A DNA stretch of 64,000 nucleotides from a bacterium (GCA_023150945.1 JAKLJX010000016.1:1-64000); one strand, 5' to 3'. Shown: positions 32,595-44,103, counted from the stretch's first letter. Program-made: numbers and translations. Notes: generated by a model from the sequence alone, not told the origin.

Positions 32595-32978
32595 TCATGG
32601 AGCTGCGGGCTTGATCACCAGCTCGGGCAGCGAGGGCAGACTGAGACGGTTGCGCCCTGCGCGGCTCCGCACTTGCACAAAAAGCGGGAGCGAATCGCCG
32701 ATCGTGAACGTGTGCGCGGTGAAGCCCCGGCCGATCACGATGGGCGTGGGCAGCTCAGCCAGCGGCGTGCCGGCCAAGCTGCGCGAGGACACATACAACA
32801 AGTAGCCGCTGAAGTCCGGCACACGGGTTTCCTCGCCGGCCTGCCAGGAGATCGTCAAGCTCTGGCCGGCGCGCCGGCTCTGCACGTTGGCGGGCGGCGG
32901 CAGCCCGATGACGTCCTGCACGTTCAGCATGGTCACGCATCCGGCCAGCGGCAGAAGCAGAATCCCAAGCCGCTTCAT
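32595..32978 (-). CDS. small lipoprotein, fibronectin-III-like
   Basis: This 127-residue protein has a lipobox (LLLPLAGC) giving an acylated Cys at about residue 14. The mature part looks like one FnIII-type beta-sandwich (SLTISWQAGEETRVPDFSGY, then LYVSSRS). The start codon overlaps the stop of tamB by one base (TAATG) with AAAGGAG before it, so it is coupled to tamB. An accessory role in the TamAB envelope pathway is possible from position only. Confidence 0.7.
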   Translation of the reverse strand: MKRLGILLLPLAGCVTMLNVQDVIGLPPPANVQSRRAGQSLTISWQAGEETRVPDFSGYLLYVSSRSLAGTPLAELPTPIVIGRGFTAHTFTIGDSLPLFVQVRSRAGRNRLSLPSLPELVIKPAAP

Positions 32979-35900
32979 TACCACTCCTTTTTCCAGATCA
33001 CGTCGAAGCCGGTGTCCTTTTCGTCCTTGCCGCCGCGCGTGGCCTGCAGGAAAAATTGCCGCAGCACTTCCAGTTCCAGCGTCACGCGCAAAGCCTCGGC
33101 GGAATTGAACGAGCTGAAATCCTGGCTCACGCTCACGAACAACTCATTGGTGAGATACTTTCCCACCAGCACCGAGCCGGGCGTCAATTCCTCGCCGCTG
33201 CCGAATTCGATGACATCCAGCTTCAGGCTTTCACCCAGCGATTTGGACAATTGCTGCGACACCAGCCCGGACACCACGCCGCTGGCAGTGCTGGTTAGGT
33301 CAATGCCGGAGCCTTGCGCCGGCACGTTGAACAGAATGTACGATATCGCATCCTTTTGCTCAATGGCTTTGTCATCATTGTCGAGCGAGAAAGCAATCTG
33401 CGGATTGGCGAGGGCACCGGTGATTTTGACGAACATCTCGTGCTTTTCCTTGCCCTGTCGAAAAACGTAGGACGCCAGCAGGTCGATTTGCACGGCGGTG
33501 GTGTAGTCGCCTTGAAAAATCAGCTTGCCGTTGCGCACGGTGAACTTCTTGCCGTACAGCTCATAGGTTCCGCGCACGATGTCGATGGCGCCGTAGAGCA
33601 AGTAATCCCCGCCTTCCTGCACCAAATCCAGCTCGCCGTTGAGTTCGAGATTGATGCCGGGGCCGCGCACCCAGGTGTTGCGCGGCATGCGAATCTTGAG
33701 TTCGCCGCGAATCTTGTCGAGCAGCCGTGCCCAGGCGCCGTCGTCCGTATTCGCCGGCGGCGCCTGCTGTTGAGGCTGCAATTCCGCTGCGTCGATCTGC
33801 AAAACGCGGCCGCTCTGAATGCCGCGCAAATAGTAGATGGCGCGGTCGATGGTCACGGCGCCGGCGTAGCGCAGGCCGTTGGCATCGCCCTGGAAACGGG
33901 TGGTGTCGCTGTCGATCCGCAGCTCCAGATCGCGGGTGTTGGCGAGCGGGAAATCTTGTGCCAGCACAAACCCTGCGAGGCTGGCGACTCCGCCATGCTC
34001 ATTCAGCCGCAGCGTGCCGCTGGCATTGAGTTTTCCCTTGTCACTCATCACCTCGAAAAAGGGCAGCGCAACCTCCTCCGGCTGCAGGCTCATGGTCAAA
34101 CGCAAATCGTGATAGGCCGTGCGATTCTGCGGCAGCCGGAAGGCGCCGTCGAAAACGCGAATCGTGCCGCCGGGCCGCATTTGCGCAAACGATCCCAAAA
34201 TCTCGACGTCGCAGGCCAGCGTGCCGCGCACGTTCTGCACCGTGCGGGTGAAGGCCTGCAGAAAGGAAAGATCCAGCTTTTGCGCATCGGCTTGCAGGCG
34301 CAGGGGCCGGTCTCGGTAGAATTGCACCGGTGAGCCGTCCAGCGCCAGGCGCAGAGGCACAAAGCCCTCGCCGGTGAGTGAATCCGCGCTGCGCTGCTGC
34401 AACCCGAAAGTCCACTCCAGTTTTTCATCCTGATAATCGAAGGTGCCGGCCCAGCTCTGATAGGTGAATTCCGAAATCCGGCCATTGTTGATCAGGAAGT
34501 GGCCGTCCAGGCGTGGTGCCTGCGCCGTGCCGCGCACCAGCGTCTCGATGTCCAGCATGCCGTGTACCTCATCGTTGCTGCCGAAGAGCCGGGCGTAGCG
34601 TGACAGATCCAAATTCGACAGGCTCACGCGCAGACTCTCCGCGCCGACGAGACTCAACCGGCCGGCGAGCACGAAGTGCTCCGGCCCGGAACGCAACGCG
34701 AGATTGTGAAAGAAAAACGTCTCGGGCGCAAGCTCGATCCACATGCTGTCGCCGCCGGCTTCCCACGTGCGGTCATGAAAGTCGATTTGCGCCTGGCGCA
34801 CGACCAGCCGCGCGGTATCGCCGAAAACATAGCGACCGCTCAGCACGCCGCTGCTGGCGGGATCGTACCACACCTCGGCGGCAAAATCAGCGGCGCGCGC
34901 ATCAAAGGTGGCGCTGAGTTTCGCCGAATCCAGTGCCGTCGTTGCCAGACGCAACGCGCGGCCGGTGGCCTGCACCGCGCCGCCGCCGCCGGCTTGCTCA
35001 AAGTTGAATTCGCCGGCGAGCGATTTTGCGGCAATGGTGTTGAACTGCACTTGCGACAAACGAAAACCGCCATGCACCAGCAAAGAATCAAACCGGCCCT
35101 GCACCGTGCCGCCGATCACACCGTGGGCGCGCAAAGTGTCCACGGCCAGAAAACGGCGCACCAACTCCAGTCCGCCCGGCTTGGCCACGAAGTGCAGCAG
35201 ATGAATGCGGCGGCGATTGAACCTGCCCTCCACTTCGAAGTGGCCGGCTTCCGTTTGCAGCCGCAACGTGTCCAGCACCATTTCGCCGGCGCGGCTCTGA
35301 AATTGTGCGGTGGCCGCGGCGAGGTCGATGCCGAGCATCTGCGAGGGCGACAGCGTAAGCGTGCCGCTGGCGCTGAGCGAATCGAGATGCAAGCGCGCGC
35401 CTTGCAAGCTCGCCGTGAAGTTCAAATTCGACACCAGCGTGGTGTCGAATGTGAAGGCCGCCAGATTCAGCCGCTGCGCCGCCAGGTTCACAGCAAAGCG
35501 TTGGGCGCCGGCCCAGTCTTCGAGGCGGCCCTGCCCACTGACTTCGCCCACCGGGGTTTGAATGAACAGATTTGCCTCCGCCTGCCCGTTGCGCGCCGTG
35601 CCCTCCAGGCTGAGGGAGGAAATGAGATGATCGCCCAAGCGCGAGGAATCGGCCTGGAGCGCCAGACTCGCATTCAGGCTGTCAAGACTCAGCCGGTCGC
35701 CGTGCAGGCGCAGGGAAAGATTGAGATCAGAGCGCGGCCCGCGGCCGGCCAGCAATCCGGCGAGATCGGCATGGCGCAGATCAGCGGAAAGATCGAAGGG
35801 AACGCGCGCAGAATCGCGGCGGGCATAAGCCACCAAACGGCCCTCGCCGGATTCATGTTTGAAATCGAAATCAGCGAGCACGCTGTCGCGGCTGCCCACG

Positions 35901-36718
35901 ACACTCAGCCGCAAGTCAACCGGCCCGCTGGCCGGCAGGGCCGGCACGAAAGCGCGGACCTCTTCCAGTTGCAGCGGCGCGGCCGAAAGCTGCACGCGAT
36001 AGAGCGGCCGCGCAAAATCACGCACAAAGAGATTGCCGGCCAACTGCGAGGCGCCCACGGCGAGGCGGAGATCGTCAATCCGAACCGACTCGGCGGTCTG
36101 CACGAGATGCGCTTGCAGATTGTGCACGGCGAGCGGAAAATCGCTGAGTTCAAAGGCGAGATTGCGCACTTCCACGACGGTTTGCGCGGTACGGTATTCC
36201 ACCAGCAAACCGGCATTGAGCTTCTGCACGCGGCGCCGGAAGAAGAAGTTGGCGGTGTCCAGCGGCGCCACGGTCAGCGCGGCTTCGCGAATACGAATAA
36301 CCGGCAGCACCACCGGCCAAATCGCGGTGGTGTCGGTGACGATCAAATTCTGCACGTTCCAACTGCTGTCGGGCCGCTGCCGCAGAAAAATCGCCGGCCG
36401 CTCGATGATGAGTTGATTGATCAAGACCCGGCGGTCCCACAACTCGGCGGCGGAAAAGCCGAATTCGATTCTGGGCACGCGCAGCACGGTTTCGCGCTCA
36501 CGCTCGATCACCACATCGAAAATCTCGAAATGCGAGATCAAGTTGCCTTCGAGGCGCCCCAGGGTCAGGCGGCCGTTCAGCTTTTGCCGGGACAGCTCGA
36601 CGATCTGGTCGCGCAGCCAGTCGCGAAAGCGCTGAGTTTGGGTGAACGCGGCCGCAGCGACGACGAGCAGCAGCAGCACGCCCAGCAGCCAAAGCAGGAT
36701 TTTCATGAGTCTCTTCAT
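32978..36718 (-). CDS. tamB: translocation and assembly module protein TamB
   Basis: This is a 1246-residue envelope protein with one N-terminal membrane helix (about 5-25) and a long periplasmic beta-rich body. The C-terminal part is the conserved TamB (DUF490) domain: LKIRMPRNTWVRGPGINLEL, GTYELYGKKFTVRNGKLIFQ and DAISYILFNVPAQGSG. TamB-family proteins bridge the periplasm, moving lipids or helping outer-membrane assembly with TamA. tamA lies directly upstream on the same strand (226-base gap), which supports the pair. Confidence 0.92.
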   Translation of the reverse strand: MKRLMKILLWLLGVLLLLVVAAAAFTQTQRFRDWLRDQIVELSRQKLNGRLTLGRLEGNLISHFEIFDVVIERERETVLRVPRIEFGFSAAELWDRRVLINQLIIERPAIFLRQRPDSSWNVQNLIVTDTTAIWPVVLPVIRIREAALTVAPLDTANFFFRRRVQKLNAGLLVEYRTAQTVVEVRNLAFELSDFPLAVHNLQAHLVQTAESVRIDDLRLAVGASQLAGNLFVRDFARPLYRVQLSAAPLQLEEVRAFVPALPASGPVDLRLSVVGSRDSVLADFDFKHESGEGRLVAYARRDSARVPFDLSADLRHADLAGLLAGRGPRSDLNLSLRLHGDRLSLDSLNASLALQADSSRLGDHLISSLSLEGTARNGQAEANLFIQTPVGEVSGQGRLEDWAGAQRFAVNLAAQRLNLAAFTFDTTLVSNLNFTASLQGARLHLDSLSASGTLTLSPSQMLGIDLAAATAQFQSRAGEMVLDTLRLQTEAGHFEVEGRFNRRRIHLLHFVAKPGGLELVRRFLAVDTLRAHGVIGGTVQGRFDSLLVHGGFRLSQVQFNTIAAKSLAGEFNFEQAGGGGAVQATGRALRLATTALDSAKLSATFDARAADFAAEVWYDPASSGVLSGRYVFGDTARLVVRQAQIDFHDRTWEAGGDSMWIELAPETFFFHNLALRSGPEHFVLAGRLSLVGAESLRVSLSNLDLSRYARLFGSNDEVHGMLDIETLVRGTAQAPRLDGHFLINNGRISEFTYQSWAGTFDYQDEKLEWTFGLQQRSADSLTGEGFVPLRLALDGSPVQFYRDRPLRLQADAQKLDLSFLQAFTRTVQNVRGTLACDVEILGSFAQMRPGGTIRVFDGAFRLPQNRTAYHDLRLTMSLQPEEVALPFFEVMSDKGKLNASGTLRLNEHGGVASLAGFVLAQDFPLANTRDLELRIDSDTTRFQGDANGLRYAGAVTIDRAIYYLRGIQSGRVLQIDAAELQPQQQAPPANTDDGAWARLLDKIRGELKIRMPRNTWVRGPGINLELNGELDLVQEGGDYLLYGAIDIVRGTYELYGKKFTVRNGKLIFQGDYTTAVQIDLLASYVFRQGKEKHEMFVKITGALANPQIAFSLDNDDKAIEQKDAISYILFNVPAQGSGIDLTSTASGVVSGLVSQQLSKSLGESLKLDVIEFGSGEELTPGSVLVGKYLTNELFVSVSQDFSSFNSAEALRVTLELEVLRQFFLQATRGGKDEKDTGFDVIWKKEW

Positions 36719-36944
36719 TTCATCCCGTCGTCATCGCGGTGTCATCCCGGAGGAATATTGTTCTGCTCTTGGCACGTGGAAAACCTTCTAGCAAAAGTGC
36801 TCCTGCAACGGCTTGGTCGCTGCCTCAAAAACCTCAGGGTTTCCACGGTGCTCGAAGTTTTGGAAAGCCCGGCTCAGCCGAGGTTGGAACAGTCTTGGAC
36901 GGATACTCGCTGAAATGAAATCAGCCTTTGCGGTTCAACTCACC

Positions 36945-38813
36945 TCAAAACGCCTGGCCGACGCTCAAGTGAAATTCAAAACGCTTCTCATCGAAGCGTT
37001 GTTTGTTCAGCTTCCAGGCGAAATCGAGGCGGCCGGGGCCGATCGGGGTGTTGTAACGCACCCCCCAGCCGCTGGCGTAATGCAGCTCATTCAGGGGAAA
37101 AGCTGCGCTGGCGCGTTTGACATTGCCGGCATCCAGGAACCAGACCAGGCCCCAGTCTTTCCACACCTGCAAACGCAACTCGGCGCTGCCCTCGACCAGA
37201 CTACGGCCGCCGGCCACGATTCCGTTCGCGGTGCGCGGCCCGAGTTCCAGACGCCGCCAGCCGCGCACGGAGGAACTGCCGCCGGCATAGTAAAGCTCAT
37301 CGGGCACGTCGGCATCTGTCATGGTGGCCGGCAGATGCAGGCTGCCAATCACACCGTGCAGCGCCAGGACGGTTCCCGCGGCGAGCGGCAGATAACGGCG
37401 CAGATCGAGCGTGGCGCGCCAGTAGGGTTTGCGATCGAAAAAGAGATTGCCCCAGCGGATTTCGAGCGAGCGGAACGAGCCGCGTTTCGGCGAAAATAAA
37501 GGCTCGCTGTTGTTGCGCGACAGACCCAGCGTCAAAGCGGAACGGCCGCTGCGCGAGGTGATTCCCAGGGCGCTTTCGATTTCGGCCCGCTCGGCGCGAT
37601 AGCGCAAATAGCCGTTGCTGAACGCGCCCAGCCGGCGCTGCACCAAAAACTCCGAACCCAGCAGCCGCAGGCTGAAAACCGTGCGGCCTTGCGAGCGCTC
37701 GCGTTGCCGCCAGAAATAAGGGCTGAGCTGCAGCGAGGTGGGCGCATCCGGCATGTGCGGCTGAAACAACGTGAGCTGCACGCGCAAGGGTTCGAGGTCG
37801 GAATGTTTCACTTCCGCCTGCAACCGGCGCGCGTCGCCGAGGAAATTCCGGCGCCGCCAGTTCACCGCGGCGCGCAGCTTGTCTTCCGTGCCCCAACCCG
37901 CGCCCAGCTTGAGCGTGCGGCGCGGTGCCTCCTTCACGCGAATCCCGACCGGCAGAACATCCTGACTGTCGGCCGCCGGCAGTGCGCGGATCTGCACGGA
38001 CTGGAACAATTCCAGCAAGTAAATGCGCTGCTGCGATTCCATGAGCTTGCGCTGATTGAAGCGCTCGCCCTCTTTGAAGGTGAGTTCCTTGCGCACCACG
38101 CGGCCGGGATAGAAATGCAGGCCATCGATCTCCACCGCGCCGAAGCGCTGCCAGCGGCCGGGATCAATATGAAAAAGCAACTCGGCCGTGCGTTCATCCG
38201 AAGACAGCACCAGCTCGGGCTCGATGGCCGCAAAAGGATAGCCTTGATCGGCGAAGCGATTGAACAAGGCCTGGCGCGCGAGCCGCACCCTGGCTTCGTT
38301 GACGTGATCGCCGGGTTGCAAACCCAGTTCCTGCGGCAGGCTGGGCCAGAGATGGGTGAGATTGCTGGAGTCTTTCGGCATCAGCGTGACGCGGGTCAAA
38401 TGCAGCGGCTCGTTTTCTGCAATGCGCACCCGAATGCGAATCTCCCGGTCGCGGTCATTCGCTGCGAGCTGATGATCGACGACCTGCGCACGATAGAAGC
38501 CGTGCAAGCGGTAGAATTTGGGGATGCGCAGCAGATCGAGCTGGAATTCGTAACTGTTGAACAGCGGCTCCTCGCCGCCGGGCAACAGCCGGCTGAGCCA
38601 GGAAGGGCCTTTGGTGGCCAACGCTTCGCGCAATTCGTCTTCTGAAACCTGGCGCACGCCCTCCAGCTCGAAGGCGGTGATGCGATAGTCATCCTGCGCC
38701 CGGGCGACGCCGTGCACTCCCAAACAAAGCAAGGCCAGGAACCACCAAGCGGAGGCTTTGCGCCAGGGTGCGAGTGCGCCGCCGCGGTCGGGCAGCCTGG
38801 GTTTGCATGACAT
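36945..38813 (-). CDS. tamA: TamA/BamA family outer-membrane protein
   Basis: This 622-residue Omp85 protein has a signal peptide (KASAWWFLALLCLGVHGVARAQ) and POTRA domains at about residues 35-320; ITAFELEGVRQVSEDELREA and FGAVEIDGLHFYPGRVVRKE start successive POTRAs. The C-terminal 16-strand barrel has the family motif LYYAGGSSSVRGWRRLELGP. The barrel ends in F, as expected for assembly by BAM. A GTG at 38909 overlaps the upstream stop, but ATG 38813 fits the signal peptide better. It works with TamB encoded next. Confidence 0.88.
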   Translation of the reverse strand: MSCKPRLPDRGGALAPWRKASAWWFLALLCLGVHGVARAQDDYRITAFELEGVRQVSEDELREALATKGPSWLSRLLPGGEEPLFNSYEFQLDLLRIPKFYRLHGFYRAQVVDHQLAANDRDREIRIRVRIAENEPLHLTRVTLMPKDSSNLTHLWPSLPQELGLQPGDHVNEARVRLARQALFNRFADQGYPFAAIEPELVLSSDERTAELLFHIDPGRWQRFGAVEIDGLHFYPGRVVRKELTFKEGERFNQRKLMESQQRIYLLELFQSVQIRALPAADSQDVLPVGIRVKEAPRRTLKLGAGWGTEDKLRAAVNWRRRNFLGDARRLQAEVKHSDLEPLRVQLTLFQPHMPDAPTSLQLSPYFWRQRERSQGRTVFSLRLLGSEFLVQRRLGAFSNGYLRYRAERAEIESALGITSRSGRSALTLGLSRNNSEPLFSPKRGSFRSLEIRWGNLFFDRKPYWRATLDLRRYLPLAAGTVLALHGVIGSLHLPATMTDADVPDELYYAGGSSSVRGWRRLELGPRTANGIVAGGRSLVEGSAELRLQVWKDWGLVWFLDAGNVKRASAAFPLNELHYASGWGVRYNTPIGPGRLDFAWKLNKQRFDEKRFEFHLSVGQAF

Positions 38814-38905
38814 TCTGAAGCGGAACAAGCAGCGTCTTTCCCTGACCGTGTGATTGAAGGAGAGGAAGGCAGGCAAGCAAGCAACGAGCTGCGTGGGCGC
38901 GCCTG

Positions 38906-39298
38906 TCACGGCGAGGCCGTGGCGCCGGCGGGAAACCGGCCCGTGAGAATTTCCGGCAAACGTGCAAAGAATTGTGAGCGCGCCATCACCACGCAGCCGG
39001 CCGCGCGTGCGGCCTGGGCCAGTTCGACTTCCACATGACTCAGAAAACCAATGACGCGATGGCCGGCGCTCAGGCCGGCCGACAACGCCGGCAAGGCAGC
39101 GGCCGGCAACTCTTCGAGATTGACGAGCAGCACGGCAGGCTGCTCCGGCAGGCGCGCAAGCAGGCCGCTGACCTCGCTGCAGATTTCCACCTCGACCGCA
39201 GCGGCCTGCGCCACTGCCTTGATCTTGCTGCGCAGGAACAAATCCTTGACCGCCGCCAGCACGCGCGGCGGCGCGGATGGTTCAATCTGTGGTGACAT
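38906..39298 (-). CDS. response-regulator-receiver-like protein
   Basis: This protein of 130 residues has alternating hydrophobic beta strands and amphipathic helices (AVLLVNLEELPAAALPAL, HRVIGFLSHVEVELAQAARA) as in CheY-like folds. The phosphoacceptor Asp position reads Asn (LLVNLEE), so phosphorylation is unlikely. It overlaps the 3' end of cysQ by 17 bases. Function unknown. Confidence 0.6.
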   Translation of the reverse strand: MSPQIEPSAPPRVLAAVKDLFLRSKIKAVAQAAAVEVEICSEVSGLLARLPEQPAVLLVNLEELPAAALPALSAGLSAGHRVIGFLSHVEVELAQAARAAGCVVMARSQFFARLPEILTGRFPAGATASP

Positions 39299-40109
39299 TC
39301 TCGCTCTGAATCGCTGCAATGACCTGGTCGTGCAGCCGGCCATGCGTCGCCACCAAACCTTGGCGATGGCGAACCTCGACGGCGGAGTAGCTCAACGCCT
39401 CCCCGCGCATGTCGGTCATCATCCCGCCGGCCGCGGTGAGAATCGCCGCCGGACCGCAACTGTCCCACATGTTGACTTTGGAACTCGGGTGAATGTAGAC
39501 TTCACACTCGCCGGCGGCAATCAAGCCGCATTTCAAACCCACGCTGCCGGAATGCCGCATCTCGTGAATGCCCAGCCGCTGGCGCACGCGCTCGACGCGC
39601 GGATCGAAATGCGAGCGGCTGGCCACCATGCGCCAGCGGGTGGTGTCGCTGCGGTCGGAGACGCGCAGCGTTTGCATACCGCCCGGCGTGGCGAGCCAGG
39701 CGCCCAACCCCGGCGCGCCGAAGTAGACTTTCGTGGTGGCGGGTTGATACACGACACCCAGCGCCGGCCGGCCCGCCGCCACCATGCCGATCATGATCGA
39801 AAACTCGCCGTTGCGCGCGATGAACTCCTTGGTGCCGTCGAGCGGATCCACCACCCAGATCAACTCCCGGCCCAGCCGGCTCATGTCGTCTTGCGCTTCT
39901 TCCGAAAGCACGGCTTCGCCGGGAAAATGCCGGCGCAGTTGGGCAAGAATGATTTCATTCGCGGCATGATCCGCCGCGGTCACGGGATTGCCGGCCGACT
40001 TCCATTCGATTTCGACTTTGCCATCGTAATACTGCAGCGCCGCTGCGCCGGCTGCGACCGCGATCTCGCGCACGGTCTGCAACCGGCGATCCATCTCCGA
40101 TGCTTGCAT
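39282..40109 (-). CDS. cysQ: 3'(2'),5'-bisphosphate nucleotidase CysQ
   Basis: This 275-residue magnesium-dependent phosphatase of the inositol monophosphatase superfamily recycles adenosine 3',5'-bisphosphate (PAP) from sulfate assimilation. Metal sites are seen in VLSEEAQDD, WVVDPLDGTKEFI and NMWDSCGPAAI. The DPLDGTKEF form, with Lys-Glu-Phe, is typical of CysQ rather than of inositol or histidinol phosphatases; substrate is therefore inferred. No other sulfur genes are nearby. Confidence 0.88.
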   Translation of the reverse strand: MQASEMDRRLQTVREIAVAAGAAALQYYDGKVEIEWKSAGNPVTAADHAANEIILAQLRRHFPGEAVLSEEAQDDMSRLGRELIWVVDPLDGTKEFIARNGEFSIMIGMVAAGRPALGVVYQPATTKVYFGAPGLGAWLATPGGMQTLRVSDRSDTTRWRMVASRSHFDPRVERVRQRLGIHEMRHSGSVGLKCGLIAAGECEVYIHPSSKVNMWDSCGPAAILTAAGGMMTDMRGEALSYSAVEVRHRQGLVATHGRLHDQVIAAIQSENVTTD

Positions 40110-40131
40110 CGTCCTGTCCTTGCCAATAAAG

Positions 40132-40530
40132 TCAACTCCTGGAACGCCGGAGCAACTTGCTGCCCACTTTGTAGATGCCGCCCAGCATGCTGCCGAGCAG
40201 ACCCGAGACTTCGAGCAGCGGGCGCTCGACGCGCTGGCGAATCATGCGCTCGAAATCATGAATGTCGCGCGCCGTGTCGCGAATCGAGCTGACGGCGTCG
40301 CGCAACCGGGGCATCTCGCGTTCGACATTTCGGACAATGCTACGCACATCGGCGCTGATTTGCGTGACGTCGTGCATCAAAGACGGCAGGTGCATGCGCG
40401 TGGTTTCGGCGAGCTTTTCCAACTCCTGCACCAGCCGGCGCACGCGCAACAGGGCGGCCACGCTCGCCACCGCCACACCGATCATGCAAACCGCAATCGT
40501 GGCCACGCTCACGGTCAGAATCAAATCCAT
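40132..40530 (-). CDS. DUF948 family membrane protein
   Basis: This 132-residue protein has an N-terminal membrane helix (residues 5-27) followed by a heptad-like amphipathic region (LEKLAETTRMHLPSLMHDVT). It resembles the DUF948 family, often encoded next to YtxH proteins as here. Function unknown; envelope stress is sometimes suggested for the pair. Confidence 0.7.
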   Translation of the reverse strand: MDLILTVSVATIAVCMIGVAVASVAALLRVRRLVQELEKLAETTRMHLPSLMHDVTQISADVRSIVRNVEREMPRLRDAVSSIRDTARDIHDFERMIRQRVERPLLEVSGLLGSMLGGIYKVGSKLLRRSRS

Positions 40531-40567
40531 GCCAACCTCGCCTTTGATTGGTGCACCAGCAGGGCGC

Positions 40568-41011
40568 TCAACTCAGATTTTCCTCGCCGGCGGCGCCGGT
40601 CTCGCTGCCGGGTTTGTCTTTGCGGCCGAAGCGCTTCTTGCCCTCGTCGATGATGTTTTGCGCCTGCGCCTTCACGTCCGCCAAACGGCTTTCGGCTTCG
40701 CCGGAAAGCGTGTTGACTTTTTGTTTGCCCATCGCAATCAATTGGTCCGCCTTGGCGCGGGCTTCGCGCAATTTGGCGTCCGCCTGCTGGCGCAGCAACT
40801 CCGCCTGCTGCTTGCCCTCGTCAACGATCTTGGCGGCGCGTTCCTTCATGTCACCCAAATAGGCATCGGCGTCATCATACAGCTCGCGTGATTTGCGCTT
40901 CAAATCCTCCCGCGTCTCCCGGCCGGTCTTGGGAGCATAAAGCAATGCCAGCGCCGCGCCGATCAGGCCGCCGGCGAGCAGGCCTTTCAAAAAGCCACGA
41001 TTCTCAGACAT
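40568..41011 (-). CDS. YtxH domain protein
   Basis: This protein of 147 residues has the YtxH signature: a short N-terminus, membrane helix LLAGGLIGAALALLYAPKTG, then a long Lys/Glu/Ala coiled coil. The ATG at 41011 has AAAGGAG upstream; the open frame begins 18 codons earlier without support. It precedes the DUF948 gene by 37 bases. Confidence 0.8.
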   Translation of the reverse strand: MSENRGFLKGLLAGGLIGAALALLYAPKTGRETREDLKRKSRELYDDADAYLGDMKERAAKIVDEGKQQAELLRQQADAKLREARAKADQLIAMGKQKVNTLSGEAESRLADVKAQAQNIIDEGKKRFGRKDKPGSETGAAGEENLS

Positions 41012-41195
41012 GGGGTCTCCTTTCCGTCTGCTAGTGTCATGAGTCAATACAACGATGGTTCTCAATATGATTCTCTTGAGTAGCCTTCAATGTCAACCTC
41101 GCAACCCCTCACCCGTACACGGCTGCAACTCCTCCGCGTTTTGAGAACCCGCGGGCAGAGGGCTCGGCGTCTGCTTGCGGCCGGCCCAGCCGCAG

Positions 41196-41489
41196 CTATT
41201 TTGCGGCAACCGCCTTTTGCACCTCGTCGGCAATGACATTCCTTAACACCTTCGCCAGGCTGGCAGCAGGTTTTTCATCTTGCATTGTCCGGCGTAAGGC
41301 CTCATTGATGAGCAAATAATAGGCCTTCTTTTCCTTCTGCCCACGCCGCTGGAAGTGCTTGACAATATCGGCATCGAGCGGAATCATTCTTTGCGTTACA
41401 GATACGCGAAAGAACTTGCCACGTACGCCATTCGAAAAATTGTATGCGGGGCGTACAGGTTTTTTCTTACCACTAGCCTGCTTCTTCAT
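41196..41489 (-). CDS. orphan antitoxin-like protein (BrnA-type C-terminus)
   Basis: This protein of 97 residues has a basic N-terminus, then YNFSNGVRGKFFR, a pattern common in small antitoxins. It continues with IPLDADIVKHFQRRG and YYLLINEALRRTM, like the ribbon-helix-helix DNA-binding part of BrnA antitoxins. No BrnT-like toxin is adjacent: ligA ends one base upstream and nothing follows. Base composition is A/T-richer than the neighbours. It marks the left edge of the accessory island. Confidence 0.55.
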   Translation of the reverse strand: MKKQASGKKKPVRPAYNFSNGVRGKFFRVSVTQRMIPLDADIVKHFQRRGQKEKKAYYLLINEALRRTMQDEKPAASLAKVLRNVIADEVQKAVAAK

Positions 41490-41490
41490 A

Positions 41491-43533
<2,043 letters not shown>

Positions 43534-43620
43534 CTATAAGCCTGATTTTTGTCGAATGAAATCCCGCGCGGCTTTCATTGCCGACAACGCATTGCGAGCA
43601 TCATCTAGTACACTGTTACT
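43534..43620 (-). pseudogene. possible C-terminal remnant of a HEPN toxin
   Basis: A 28-codon open stretch without a start reads LDDARNALSAMKAARDF, a helical pattern similar to the last helix of HEPN proteins that pair with nucleotidyltransferase antitoxins. It follows such a gene on the same strand, after a palindromic repeat. The match is short and could be chance. Confidence 0.25.
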
Positions 43621-43643
43621 TCAAAAAATATATCCATCCCCTC

Positions 43644-43714
43644 TGTCATTCTGTAAGAATCTTGTGAAAATTCAAGCCAGATCACATGCGTCACAGGATT
43701 CCTGCTGAATGACA
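43644..43714. repeat. palindromic intergenic repeat (MITE-like)
   Basis: The arms TGTCATTCTG... (43644-43668) and its complement ending ...GAATGACA (43690-43714) match at 20 of 25 positions around a 21-base loop. It lies between the nucleotidyltransferase gene and ligA. Size and perfect outer ends suggest a small mobile palindrome rather than a terminator. Confidence 0.6.
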
Positions 43715-43740
43715 CGATGAATAGCTTATAAGAACTAAGG

Positions 43741-44103
43741 TTACAATGCACTAGCGCGTTCATAAAGCACCCTGCCCTTTTCCATGACTTCTTGCATAAA
43801 AAAATCGCCCAATGCCAAGCGCTCGGCAATTTGCTCGGGCCGGCGCACCAATAAATCGAGCCCAAAGTGATAATCGATCGCATGCGCGATTTGAATGGCC
43901 TGCTCGACGTTGCGCAAGGGTGTGTCCATCACTACCAACAAATCCACATCGCTTTCCGGCCGCGGCCTGCCATAGGCATATGATCCAAAAAGAATGATCT
44001 TGTTCGGCTGAAATTTCTCTGCAATCTGCTGCGCCACCGCCCGAATGGCGGCTGCTGGAATGCGTCGGCGCTCGTTGACATTGGGCACTTTTATGGTTTT
44101 CAT
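43741..44103 (-). CDS. MNT-family nucleotidyltransferase (antitoxin-like)
   Basis: This 120-residue protein has the minimal nucleotidyltransferase motif [19 protein letters not shown] (from Gly40; Asp52 and Asp54 as metal ligands). Such proteins usually neutralise a HEPN toxin encoded next to them by adding nucleotides to it, but no intact HEPN gene is present. The start ATG overlaps by four bases the stop of a truncated ligA copy upstream. A second solitary member is at 50129. Confidence 0.85.
   Translation of the reverse strand: MKTIKVPNVNERRRIPAAAIRAVAQQIAEKFQPNKIILFGSYAYGRPRPESDVDLLVVMDTPLRNVEQAIQIAHAIDYHFGLDLLVRRPEQIAERLALGDFFMQEVMEKGRVLYERASAL

Noticed and set aside
32978-32984. Upstream start for the small lipoprotein before 32978
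   Set aside because: The TAATG overlap with an AAAGGAG site makes 32978 the supported start.
34676-36913. 745-codon plus-strand frame opposite tamB
   Set aside because: It is an antisense shadow; the minus frame has the TamB domain and proper start.
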